A DNA stretch of 64,000 bases from Pyrocephalus nanus. Taxonomy: Eukaryota; Chordata; Aves; Passeriformes; Tyrannidae. The notes beneath the pieces were generated by a model. The model was not told the origin of the DNA and did not search any database. It saw only the letters and a list, made by a program, of their open reading frames with translations. Below, in pieces: positions 24,641-36,640 of this stretch (position 1 is the first letter of the stretch; each line of letters starts with the position of its first letter). Position numbers and translations under genes: made by a program. The DNA lies in NCBI GenBank assembly GCA_038380795.1, contig CM076260.1:8758033-8822032 (forward strand), given 5' to 3'.

Positions 24641-25785
24641 AGCAACTGTACTACACCAGATGTTGCTCCATGTATATACATATATGAATTCCCATTTCTA
24701 ATATTTCACATTTGTTTTTAGATATCTCATGTTCCTATATCTCAAACAGCTACTAAGAAACCAACATAAGGCTGAAATTTTGTTAGAAAGCCAATATCTG
24801 TGATGCTGTGTGGAATTGGAGACTTTCTTATAGCAGAATTAGAAATCGATGTTTGGCTTTGACTATTTGAGTTTAAATCTTTCTCCCTTTTCAAATAAAG
24901 TATTTCCAGCACTTAATAATTCCTCCTGACAACATGCATAAGAAGAGATTCATTTAGGCTCAGTAAGATTCTGAGGTAGACTAAAGGGGAAGTAGCACAG
25001 CACAGGCTTCTCCTTCACATACAATAAATTGCAGATCACAAATGGTGTATAGGTTTTATGTGAAGCATTTGTATTTCCTTCTCTCTTTCTGCTCTTGAGT
25101 GTCTTTGCCTATTTCTTGTCTTTCACCTGCACTCTCAGTCCTTGCTATAGATGTTTGGTTTGTAGCAGCAAGCACTGGTCTCGGCTGTTAAGGGGTATTA
25201 AAAAGAGGCTAAGTGTGAAAAGTTTGCTGTTTTCAAAACATGCCTTTGGTAAGCACTTGTAAGACGCATATGATATGAGTGAAAATGCAGTAAAGACATG
25301 CCCTGAGCCATGTGTCAAAAGGACAAGTTTATCTAGGGCTGCCAGGATTTTTTAAGAAGAAAAAATAGTTATGAAAACATGCTTTTTCATCATATCTGCT
25401 TGATAAAAAAAGCCTGTTGGGGAAAAAATATTGAGGAGGATTGAAAATGAATGTTGATGACTACTTCCAAAGAAAAATGATGTGGCTTAAATAAAAGATA
25501 ATTATATTATTTAAAAGGATTATGCATTATTCCAAGAGGCAAATGAGTTAAATAAAGATTGAATAAACCCTGTCACTGATGAGGCACAGTCCCCGAGAAA
25601 AGCAAGGAGAACAGGTTTGGTGATGGTAACTAGGGTCAGACACAGTCCGGACAAATCTGTGCTCATGATTTAGGTCCAAGATCAGACCAGGAACCCCTGT
25701 CAGCTAGACAAGGTGAGGACCAATAAGGTATCTGGGCGAGAGGCATAGCTGACCGGAACTAGCACTGTGGAAATCCTGACCTGAG
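24641..25785. other. unique sequence, no gene seen
   Basis: Nothing beyond short frames and A/T-rich runs. Confidence 0.45.
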
Positions 25786-25862
25786 TGGAAAGTCGGACTG
25801 GATGATCTGTGGAAATGACAACAAACCAGTGTTTCTGTGAAACTGTAAATCTGTGAATTCCT
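25786..25862 (+). mobile_element. probable degraded CR1 3' tip
   Basis: 'gtcggactggatgatctgtgg' followed by 'tttctgtgaaactgtaaatctgtgaattc' resembles a decayed CR1 3' UTR ('gactggatgatc...') and octamer tail. It is short and diverged, so it could be chance. Confidence 0.45.
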
Positions 25863-28702
25863 ATATCTGGAATAGGCAGAATGGAAATATAATGCAAAAT
25901 CTGCCGTGGTCAGAGCCCTGCTTTAAAAACAATTGGACCACAATGATTTCAGCCTGAAGTTGTGTTCTTAGTGACTCTTTGGTGATCTTTGACAGCTGTA
26001 TATCCAAAAAGCATCCAAAATCTTACTGTGGTTCAGTTCATAATGTCTTTGTGACATTTTGAGGTTGCTGTAAATGGAAACAAGAGCAATTTTGGATTAC
26101 TAACCTTTCTATGCTGGAGCAGAAACTGGAGGTCCTGCTGGAAAACACAATGGCTATGTCTGAAATGATAAATTAAAGGGACCAGTCACTATTTTCTTGC
26201 TGAAACCAAGTGACACGCCTTGGGTTGTGTTCATATGAGTACTCTAACACAGCCAGCAAAGACCCTTCAAACAGACTGCATACAGGGAATTGTTCCTGGG
26301 CCACTTTGTCCCTCTGAAACATGGCAAAACATTTTCCAGGGGAGTGTTGGTTTGAAATAGTTCAAAACTATGCCAGGAACTGAGCTAACAATTACACAGT
26401 AAGAAGGAGTGTGTGACAAGGCTTGATCTCAAATTCTGGCCCTGTTATTTGTTGATATAAACATGTAAGAAATGTACACATTACCTAATGATTAATTGAA
26501 AAATTATATTAGAGGTTTACACATAGTGGGATGTGCTTGAGTGACAGATATTGAGATTATTGACTCGCATTAGGGCCAGAAAAAATCTAGTACAATGGAA
26601 AATTTTCTCTAAATCACTGAATCCCTCCCAGGTGTAGAAAATAAAGAGACACAATTACTAATCCAGGCCAGACCCACCATATTTTAATGTGTATGTCCTC
26701 TTAAGGCTCCCTGGATACGAATTTTTCCACCCTTATTTTTCAGAAAGTAGAATAAAGCACAGATCATTAAAGAAGTATAAAATGCCATATTCATATTGTT
26801 TCAATCTAAATGAAATGAAATATAATCATTTAAATACCCTGGGGTTCAGGATCTAGGTCTTTTACCTGCTGTCACACAAAAAGTCTCTCAGAATACACTT
26901 GAGCTGGATTTTCTTTAGCTCCTCTTGATTAGAATAAAGGATCACCTTTCAGAAAGGAGGGAACTTCAAGGAAAAGGATTTTAGGACATTTACTGAGCAT
27001 TCAAGCACCTAGAAGCTCTTTATACTTCTATTGTTTATATGATCTTTGTGAGCACAGTGTTACTAGGTTTTTAGGTACTAAGGGAACAGTTAAAGTTGCA
27101 ATAAATGGGCATTTCAAAAGCCAATTACATTTTGAATAATTGCTCCAATCCATCTCGACAAGATTAATTTATTACATACTTTGGAAGGTGTCTAGTTGTT
27201 CAGTTATTATTTTACACTCCTAAATTGAAAGTACTGGTCCAAGGATGCAACCCTGAGTTTTTCATGAGAAAAACTGGCCCTTATTCACAGGCTCAACTAC
27301 TTAATATACATGTAAGCACATTTTAATAGATTCCTGAAGTTATGGGAAGTGCTTATCCAGAAGCTATGGAAGCCATTATTGATCTTCCTTCCATTTGCTG
27401 TTAAAAGCACAAATTGTTTGAAATCTTACAGTCTTTCTGTTTTAGGAATTTTTGTTTCATTTTGGTTTTAATTATCTTCATATTTTTAGAGCAGCTTTGT
27501 TCTACCCATGCAGCCAGATGGGACTCCCCAATTAAATTGTATTGTTTTTTTCCATTCCTGCAAACCAGCCTATTTATCTTGGCAGAGTAAAGTATGTTTT
27601 CTGCTTTAAAATTTATTTTAATATCCATGTATATATACATGTATATATGTAAAGTATATGTATGGAATATATATACATAGACATATAGATTATATATACG
27701 TACTACAACACACTTATATATAATGCACATACATATACAATTATAAAGTTATTCCAACTATGTACATATATATTTTTCTTTTCCTGTGCAAAAGGAAAGA
27801 TAGTCACAATTATTTTCCAATATTACCTTTATACATTTTCACTTTCAGAGTTAGGTCATGCTGTTTTCTGAGTATCTAAAAAAAGTTAAAATGTTTCCAA
27901 AGGGCCTTTGTTTCAATTTTAGAGAGACAAAACCTAGAGCTAGATCATTAGAGATACTTAGGTGCTCGCTAAATGCTCTGAAGGATGCTTTAACCCTTGC
28001 CTCAAGTCTTACCCATGCATGCCAATAATTGTATCTTATCCTAGCCTGGAATATTTCTAAAGATCCCTAAGGCTCTTAGCTGGAAGACATCTTCAAACAG
28101 AAGAGAGGCACCTAGATCTGCTCAGTGACACGTTATAGAAAAACACAGACATTAAAAATACCAGCAGGTCCTGCTCCTATCAGCTGATGGGATGGACTTG
28201 GCCGCACATGCACAGACCTGAATCAACCCAAATATTTATCTTGGAGAAGAACATTGCACCAAACAGCTGACTTGTTGTGTGCATATTTGGAGACATAAGA
28301 ATCAGCTGTACTACTTTGGATAGTGCTTTCTTATTTCATATGTCCTTTCTTGTTATTGGAAGGGAAGCTGAGAGGGTGGAAATACCTCACAATAGCAGCA
28401 ATTTACCCATTGAACTTAACCTGCAGAAGTCTGAGAAAGAAAAGTTTTGCAGACCAGAATCCTCTTCTAACTCTCCTTCACTGCTATCACTGTCCCTCCT
28501 TGTTGGCCCTGTAATATGACAAGGAACACCTAAAGGGATCCAACATCTTCACAAAAGGTTGTGGAAAGTAGGCAGGGATTGCTCTAGATGGATTAAGAGT
28601 AAAAATGGATGTTTGGAAGGAGATGACAACAGTCTGACATCCTACATGACATTAGAATGAAGGCAAGTGACATCATGGGGAAGGACTGGCTAATGGATGA
28701 GG
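25863..28702. other. unique sequence, no gene; AT-rich repeat inside
   Basis: No gene recognised. It contains the TA-rich block at 27617-27775 listed separately. The frames at 28277-28519 show no family features. Confidence 0.5.
27617..27775. repeat. TATA/TACATA-rich low-complexity block with self-complementary segments
   Basis: Irregular alternation of TATATA, ACATA and TGTATA words, for example 'catgtatatatacatgtata', which is largely self-complementary. It gives the spurious Tyr/Ile-rich minus-strand frame at 27401-27730. Confidence 0.8.
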
Positions 28703-29362
28703 AGAATCACAGAATCACAGAACTAATTAGGTTGGAAGAGACCTCTGAGATCATCAGGTCCAACCTATCACCAAACACTACCATGTCATCTAGACCATGG
28801 CACTGAATATCATGTCCAACCTTTCCTTAAACACCTCTAGGGACTGTGACTCCAACACCTCCCTGGGCAGCCCATTCCAATGTCTAATCACCCTTTCTGT
28901 GAGGTATTTCTTTCTAACGTCCAACCTAAACCTACACTGACACAGTTTAAGGCTATGTCCTCTCATCCTATCACTTGTTGCCTGAGAGATGAAAACAACC
29001 TCTACCTGGCTACAACCTCCTTTCAAGTAGTTGTAGAGAGTAAGAAGATCTCCCCTGAGCCTTCTTTTCTCCAGGTTAAACACCTCCAGCTCCCACAACC
29101 ACTCCTCACAGGACTTATGCTCCAGACATTGCACCAGCTTCGTTGTCCTTCTCTGGACACACTCCAGCACTTCGATGACCTTCCTGAATTGTGGGACCCA
29201 GAACTGGACACAGTACTTGAGGTGCAGCTTCAGGAGCATCAAGCACAGGGGCAAAATCACTTCCCTGGTCCTGCTGGCCGCACTGTTCCTGATACAGGCC
29301 AGGATGCCACTGACCTTCTGGGAGATTTGCCTGTTTCTAAGGGTGAAGTGCAGTTTCAAGAC
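28703..29362 (-). mobile_element. CR1 LINE, 5'-truncated, with a long intact ORF2 C-terminal frame
   Basis: The minus-strand frame 29377-28790 (195 codons) covers the region downstream of the RT core to the ORF2 stop. Blocks in order are [66 protein letters not shown], and the end block [10 protein letters not shown] near residue 165, finishing just after [10 protein letters not shown]. The 3' UTR and inverted octamers (GAATCACAGAATCACAGAA, 28703-28722) give the 3' end. No stop or frameshift interrupts 195 codons, so this is among the younger copies in the window. The upstream RT catalytic domain and endonuclease are missing. Confidence 0.93.
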
Positions 29363-29420
29363 AATTAGTGGCACCAAGACGAAGTTAGTGGCACCAAGAC
29401 AAAGCTAGTAGCACCGAGAG
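29361..29420. repeat. three tandem copies of a 20-bp unit
   Basis: Units at 29361-29380, 29381-29400 and 29401-29420 share the core 'TTAGTGGCACCAAGAC'. The third copy is diverged (CTAGTAGCACCGAGAG). It sits exactly at the truncated end of the CR1 above. Confidence 0.85.
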
Positions 29421-29425
29421 AGTAG

Positions 29426-32400
29426 GATAATACTTTACTGAAATAGAATCACAGGCATCCAAAGGCTTTTTAGAACATGTAGGCACATATGCAATTAGGT
29501 GTTTCTGACACTTCCAGTATCACCGGGTTTTTCAAGTCCAGTTGGACAGAAATCACTGGGTCAGCTTCGTGCTAGATTGTCTATTCTTCCCATCTCACAT
29601 CTGTCAGATGGCTGGGCTTTGTGGTCTGCTGTGTCAGAGTACATGATTTAAACCTAAATTATATGGTATCTGCTATCTCTCATTTGTATCCCAGGCTCAT
29701 AAAATGCCTGAGAGGAGCACTGTTACTCTGACTTCCCTCTATATTCAATGGACAGGGACAGTGACACAGAATATGTATGGCCTGAATCAGTTAAAATGGG
29801 GACTGTCCAGACTTGGCTATGACTGTACTAAATCTGTGAGAGCAATGCGAATTTCCCTGTACTTGAGGAGAAGGAGCTATAACTTGTAAGTCAGTGCCTG
29901 AGGCTATCAGTCACTTCTTCTGACTTCATTCCTTCCCCCAAAATTCAAACTCACACACAGGCACTTTTTTCCTTTTTATTTCATGAGAAATGAGGGTGGA
30001 AGTGCCATTTTACAGCAGATTATCAATGTTAGTATTTTGGCTGTAATTGGACAAATCTACAAATTCTCTTGGGTATTTTAAAATAATTACCAAATGTAGG
30101 GCCTGGAGATTTGTAAAGCTCAGTAAGCAGTACTGGATTCACTTTTAAGGTCTCTTGTGACTTTATGTCTTTAAAAAGCATATTTCAGATGCTAAGTTTT
30201 TATTAATGATTCCAGGCTTGGAACATTTGAAATAAGTGTAGAATAATAAAGTGTTTCATAGGAAATATTCTGTGACCTACTTTCTCAGCCCTCTCTGGTT
30301 ATGAGCCAGTGGAAGTAGGAAATGGAAAAATAACATTTAGATTACCCAGCTAAATAAAGTTAATTATCATTTCTTTTGTTATATCTGAAAGAATGCTGTG
30401 TTTGAAATAGGGTATTAACATTTGTCACTCCACAGTAGGATAAGTTACACCTAAGGAGTGTCTTTCATGGCTAGCTCACAGAAGAAGACTCCTGGCACAT
30501 GTAAACGTTTCTCAGAGAGGTGCTAGACCCCCATGGCTTGAGGTCTGCAATTTATTTTATGTCACTTGTCTGTATCCTTGCCTGTGACACAGTTCTTCTG
30601 CATGTTCATGGTGAATCACTGTACAAAAAAATCCATGAAAGCAAACATTTTTTGAGAATACCAAAACCTTCCTTGCTTCCTAAGATAAATAACATAAATG
30701 ATTTTATAATTTATATTTTACATATAGAAAGATGAGCATGTGCAGAGTATATTTATGAAATAACAATAGTAAATAACAGTGAAAGCAGATGGTGGTTCAA
30801 GAAAGGATTTACTTTAAAAGCAACTACTCAACTAGAATAAAGGTGACAAAATTAGGTCTCACAAAATCAGTGGCACTGTACCACAGAGTATATACAAACA
30901 ATTTACAGGAGCTCCACAGGTGTAAATATATTAACCTAAATTTAGAAAGATGTTGTGGCACAATATTGATAGGAATGATCAGCGTATGAGAGAAAGGAGC
31001 TAAAGTATCAGTCCATGATTTCTTTGACTGGGGTATTTGATTGAAGATTTATATACACATGTATACGAACATTTGTACTTATTTATAGAAATGCCTCATC
31101 GATTTTTCAGTACTTCTGAGTGGTTCATGTACTTTTGTATGAATTTTGGCTGAAGGCCTATCTGAGCTCATGAAAGAAGGGCCATAATGCTGAGGAAGAG
31201 ATTTTCAGGTAGCTGTTCCGTGTTCCCAAGTCCAAAAACTTTATATTTCTCTATAGTGTGTGTTCTGCCATTCGAGATCTCTGGGAAACTTAAAGATCAC
31301 ACAGATATAACTCTTATTCATGATCCTTTTATTACACTGACAAATTACTTACACTGTCCCCATCACCACCTCCCACTATAGCCCTTATGAAACAGTTTGG
31401 AACGGAAATGCTGCTTAGAGATTTTGTGTCAGATACACTCAAACCTTTGCTTTTAACAGATGCCTGCTTTGCTGCATACTCCTTCTTCTCCCCTTTTTGG
31501 TCTGCATATAAGGAAAATACTGAAAACAGAAAATGCCACGGCTGAATTTTTTTTTCCTCTCTGATGCTGTGCAAGGACAAAGCAACATAATTCTTCCTTT
31601 CTTAAGCTCTGTATGGTCTGATTTCAAATCTAATTAAAATATTTCTAATTTCTTTGGAGTTGCAAAACTATATAGGTAAAATTAAAGTAATTGAAGAGGT
31701 CAGTAAGGTAATCAGGGCCCTGAGCCAGGAAAAAAATCTTGGATTTCACTGCTGTATCTTTGCCTTTCCAAGGTACCTCAGAGGTGGTCCTACATCTGGC
31801 TGGTCCCACTGAACATCAAATATATGCACCTCAGGAAAATAATGAAATTAAATAGCAAATTAGGAGCCTAAATGTGGTTAGTATAATCATATCCTTTGAT
31901 GAAAACTGAAGAAGATGAAAGTATTGTTATGAGATGTACTCATGGGCTGGAAAAAGCATTTTTAGTACCTCAATTTCTCAAAAACATCTGTTTCACAATT
32001 AATGACTTAACTCAGATCTGAAATTCCTAATATACAAATGTGGGGACAGCTTATGTTTTAACTATGAGAACCTACACTGGGTTTAATTGATGGTGAGCAG
32101 AAGTGCAGCAAAACCTTTTGATGGAAAATCTGACGCCAGGGACAGTTTACAAGGCAAAAATGTAGAAATTTGTGGGTGATTAACCACTGAAACCATGTCC
32201 CGAGAGAGCAACTGAATTAGCCACAATGTTCATAAAGAGCACAAGATGTTTTCCAGGTAGATGCATCTTAACAAGTTAATGGATCCAAGGGTAACTAGAA
32301 GAAATGTAATTACTTTTTATATGCAGGAGATAACACAAACTGATCTAATTAACTTATTTATTTGTACTCCACCTTCTCCTAATTCTGCAACAAGAAACGT

Positions 32401-33650
32401 AGGTGATACAAAGGGGACTTTGGAAATGTTAGCTTACATTACAGATTGTTTTTCTTGATATCGTTTCCCAAAATTATTCATTGAGGCATAATTTTCAGTT
32501 TATTTAGATCATCCTGTAACATCCATTCTTCCCACAACCACATTAATAATATTACCAAAATGATTTTTTTCCTTTCCTTAGAGGTTTAGAAAGATATAGA
32601 TATATATAGGTATAGCTACATAAGGAAAACAGCCAGATTACTTTTGATTCAGCTGTGCTGTGCATATAACTTTGCTTCTGCTTGTTTTAGAGTAGTCAAT
32701 AGGAAATCAATAAGAATTTAGGGTTCTAAATAGAAGCTAAAAGCCCAGATAATTTCTTGAATCTTGGCCAAAAAGACTAAATGGCTTGTCAAAGATTGGC
32801 AGGAGCCTCAGGGTCTAGATCCAGATTTTCTGATACCTTCCACTTTCCTGCACATATAAGGCCATCAGTTTCCAGATGTTTTTTACTGTGATGCTTGTCA
32901 TCCCTAACAAAACAAAGCTGTGTTTCAGTCCTTTGCTGCACTTCACGCAGAGGAAAGCTGCGTGCATTTTGGGTTAGGATTTGCTCTGGCACTGGCAGCA
33001 GCCTCACTTATTTATGGTTGCTGTCAAAACAATTTACTACTATTAATTGTTTGATCATCCTTAGGAAAAGGCTAACAAACTTCCAACTGTACATCTCTCA
33101 GAAGTGCATGAAAATAATTTAAATAAACTAAAAGCCCTCAGATAGGGTGAACTTAGGGAAAGGTTATGGAGTAAGAGAGAGAACACTCCCCAGAGATGGT
33201 TTTTTCAGATGATTTCATGGCAGTTGACATTAGTGAGATGCCTGCCAAGGCAAATCAGCTGCAATATTTGAACAGTGTAATATCAAAAAAAATGGGACTT
33301 TGACACAGGCTACATGACAGCTGGATGTTAAAGGTGCTGAATTTGGCAGGATGTTGTCTGCTTGATAACACCTAATTCTGTTGCAAGTTATTAATTTTAA
33401 TTTCCATTGCTTTTTTTCAAAAAAATTTCCATTTCAGGTGGGTCTTTAGACACTCATGCCATGACAGTCCTTGAGACAAAAGCTTAAAATTCAGGTAGCA
33501 GAAAGAATCAGATCGCTGAAGGAAAAGAGAGTCAAGTTGCAGGCTTTGTCTCTGCTTCCTCTTACACATTTTATAGCATTCCTGGCCCACATCTCTGAGT
33601 CCACAGCTCAACACACAGCCACCACGTTTTGAATGAAGAGAAGGGACAAG
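29426..33650. other. unique sequence, no gene
   Basis: More than 4 kb without a recognisable gene or repeat. 29430-29900 has a slightly less AT-rich composition and an unbroken 61-codon frame (29704-29889) with no known domain. Other frames are short. Confidence 0.45.
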
Positions 33651-33655
33651 TTGCT

Positions 33656-33812
<157 letters not shown>

Positions 33813-34689
33813 ATCTGTATAGAAAGATTTTTTTTTTCATAAAATATTGCAGAAATACTCTAGCATTTATTTTAAACTTATGAGAAAAATAACAAAGATT
33901 TAAATCCCACAGAATTTCTGGGGAAAAAACAAACAAAAAAATTGTTTTAATCCACCTTAAATTTTAATGAAATAAAAATAGAATATTTTAAGAGAATCTG
34001 AAAATTACAGTAAAAACTGCATGGAATATATAACAATTTTTAATTTTTCTAATATCAAAAGTGGAGGGGTTTTTGCTTAGACCTATGAAAAACCCATTTG
34101 TATAGTGGTATTTTACTGTATTTCATACAGTAAATTTACTGTTTTAATGGAAAGAAAGATAAAGAATAGCAAATTTTACATTGTTTGAATCTTTTGCATA
34201 ATTTAGGGTTTTTTTGTTCAACAGAACATTTTAAAATATCAAGTTTGGGTTTGTTTTTTTTTTTTTTTTTAATAGCTCAACAAATAAATCTTTTAGAATT
34301 TTCCAAAACCAAGCAACATGATTCTTGACATTTTTGAAGTTAGTTCTTTAGAGGATCAAGGAGAGTCTGTGATAATACACAAGTTTAAATCTCTCATATT
34401 TTATTAGTCTTTCAGAATGTTAGGCTAGAAGTACCTTCCAGTGCATGGAATAGGCTGATGCTAAATTTGCATTAAACATGTTTTGAGAGGCAAGATTTAA
34501 ATGCATAAATAAAAAAAAAGTCACATTTTTTTCCAAATGACACAATGCCCCCAGAATTTAAAAAATCTTCTGCAGTTTTCTAACTAAGGAACAAAAATGA
34601 AACTAAAACTAAAAGGAAGACTGAAGAGTTAATTCATCCCAAATTAAATTGTTTAACAGATTTTATGAAGCTTATGTGAATTGGAATTG
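33813..34689. other. AT-rich unique sequence, no gene; T17 tract
   Basis: Contains T17 at 34254-34270. No repeat family or gene recognised. Confidence 0.5.
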
Positions 34690-35290
34690 CTAAAATTTAG
34701 TTCCTGGTTCCATGTGCTTATCTGCAGAGCTCATTGCCCCCAGAATGTTCAAGGAACTGTAACTCCATGACTAAATGGTTGTTTAGTAAAGGAGTTTAAT
34801 AAGAAGCAACAGAAGATCCATTTCTTGAGGAAGAATCGCATGCTAATTTGTGGGATGGTTTAATAATTTTTCAAGTTCATTTTCAATGTTATTTTCAGTG
34901 CAGTTATTTCCTCCTCCTTTGGTTTCAGATCTGTTTTTACAAATGGACTCTGAAGCCAGCCCGCCTATTTGAAGTTTTCAACTTTGTTTACTGATTAACA
35001 ATGCCAGAAGCTGCAGTTGAAATTTTACCCATTTTAATTAGCTTTCTTCACCCACTGCACAAATGAAGTATGAGCTTATTTAATGCGACAGTGTGTATAC
35101 AGAGCCAGTGATTTGACTTTTGCTCTTTAACACATTCTTTCAAGTTGCTTTACGTGGTGATTCATTTACATTTCAGTAAGTGAAAAGTCATCAATCTCAT
35201 CTTCATTTGAGAGCCTTGCCATACTTGCTAATGATATGCATGATTGGTCATCACAATAGGAGCGTATGCTAATTAAAAATAAATAAATAA
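34690..35290. other. candidate conserved non-coding element
   Basis: Non-repetitive stretch with no open frame but dense homeodomain- and POU-like words: ATGCTAAT at 34840-34847 and again at 35266-35273, TTAATTAG near 35035, and 'gctaatgatatgcatgat' near 35227. Low CpG, balanced strands and no decay signature. This composition is typical of vertebrate developmental enhancers, but conservation cannot be seen from one sequence. Confidence 0.3.
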
Positions 35291-35809
35291 ATTACATTCT
35301 GTGAATTAATCAATATAAACTGCAATGATAGCATCTTAAAACAAACCCTCTTAATCTATTGCAATTTGTTCCCATGAGTGGTAAGACTGGACTTTTCCCT
35401 TACCCATCTAAGAGTGATAGTGAAGCAAGTTATTAATCTTAGATTAATCCTGAACCTCATTGTCTGGAGTGAGGGTCACCATTTGACATGATAAAACACA
35501 GTAGAAATGGTTAGATTCCTTTCATATATGGTATTCTAGTATACAAAAAATATTCAAAATATAATAAATACTACTAATAAAAATAATAACTCAAGCCCAG
35601 TTAAATACTTAATATTTTATTTGTTTCATAAGTGAATAAACTGCAGGTCGGAGAGGTTAAAAGTTGTAACCAGTTCTAGGAATATATCTCTTTATAGTTG
35701 ATTCCCATTTCCTCCAGTAAACAATGTTACTTCATATACTCAAGGGCAGAAGTTATCACACTGACATAAGTTGGAAACTACCCTATTATTTCCTAGTTCA
35801 AAGCTCAGT
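35291..35809. other. unique sequence, no gene seen
   Basis: AT-rich. Includes a short (TAAA)n-like run near 35275-35295. Ends at the CR1 fragment. Confidence 0.45.
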
Positions 35810-36640
35810 ACATGCAATATTTTGTTACAGGGATTTTGTTACACATGGCCTTGTTGAACCCCATGCCATCAGAATCAGACCATCTCTCTAGCTTGTCTAG
35901 GTCCCTCTGAAGAGTCCTCCTGCCCTCCAGCAGATCAACACGACTTAGTGTCATCTGCAAATTTGCTAATGATGGACGCAATCCCCTCATCCAGATCATC
36001 AATAAAGATATTAAACAGGACTGGGCCCAGCACTGATCCAGTGGTGACGGGCTGCCAGCTGGATGTAGCCCCGTTCACCAGCACTCTCTGGGCCTGGCCC
36101 TCCAGCCAGTTCTTAACCCAGCACAGAGTCCAAGCTGTGGTTTGCCAGCTTTTCCAGGAGTATGCTATGGGAGACAGTGTAAAAGGCTTTGCTGAAATCC
36201 AGATAGACACATCCACAGCTTTCCCCTCATCCACCAGGAGATCAGGTTGATCAGACAGGACCTGCCCCTCCTAAACCCATGCTGGTTGGGTCTGATCCCT
36301 TGTCCATCCTGTAGGTGCTGTGTGATTGCACTCAGGATGATCTGCTCCATAACCTTGCCAGGCACTGAGGTCAGGCTGATAGGCCTGTAGTTTCCTGGGT
36401 CCTCCTTGAAGCCCTTTTTGTAGATTGGTGTGACATTCGGCAACTTCCGATCATCTTGGACCTTCCCAGAGACCCAGGATTGTTTGTAAATGATGGAGAG
36501 CAGCTTGGTGAGCTCTTCTGCCAACTCCGTCATCACCCTAGGATGGATCCCATCTGATCTGTGTCTCTCTTGTACTGGGGACCCCAGAGTTGGATGCAGC
36601 ACTCCAGGTGAGGTCTCACAAGAGCAGAGTAGAGAGGAAA
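35810..36640 (-). mobile_element. CR1 LINE RT core, rearranged and frameshifted
   Basis: Reading on the minus strand from about 36545 down: [54 protein letters not shown], then a frameshift, D-F-S-K-A-F-like remains, [26 protein letters not shown] and the active-site FADDTK (plus 35944-35961). This is the fingers/palm of the CR1 reverse transcriptase and the catalytic aspartates are still present. Several frameshifts make it a dead copy. A piece that belongs downstream (V-L-H-P-T-L-G-S-P, equivalent to C-I-Q-L-W-G-P) lies upstream at 36560-36620, so the copy is rearranged or two fragments abut. Confidence 0.93.

Noticed and set aside
27401..27730. 109-codon minus-strand Tyr/Ile-rich frame
   Set aside because: Produced by the TATA/TACATA low-complexity block.
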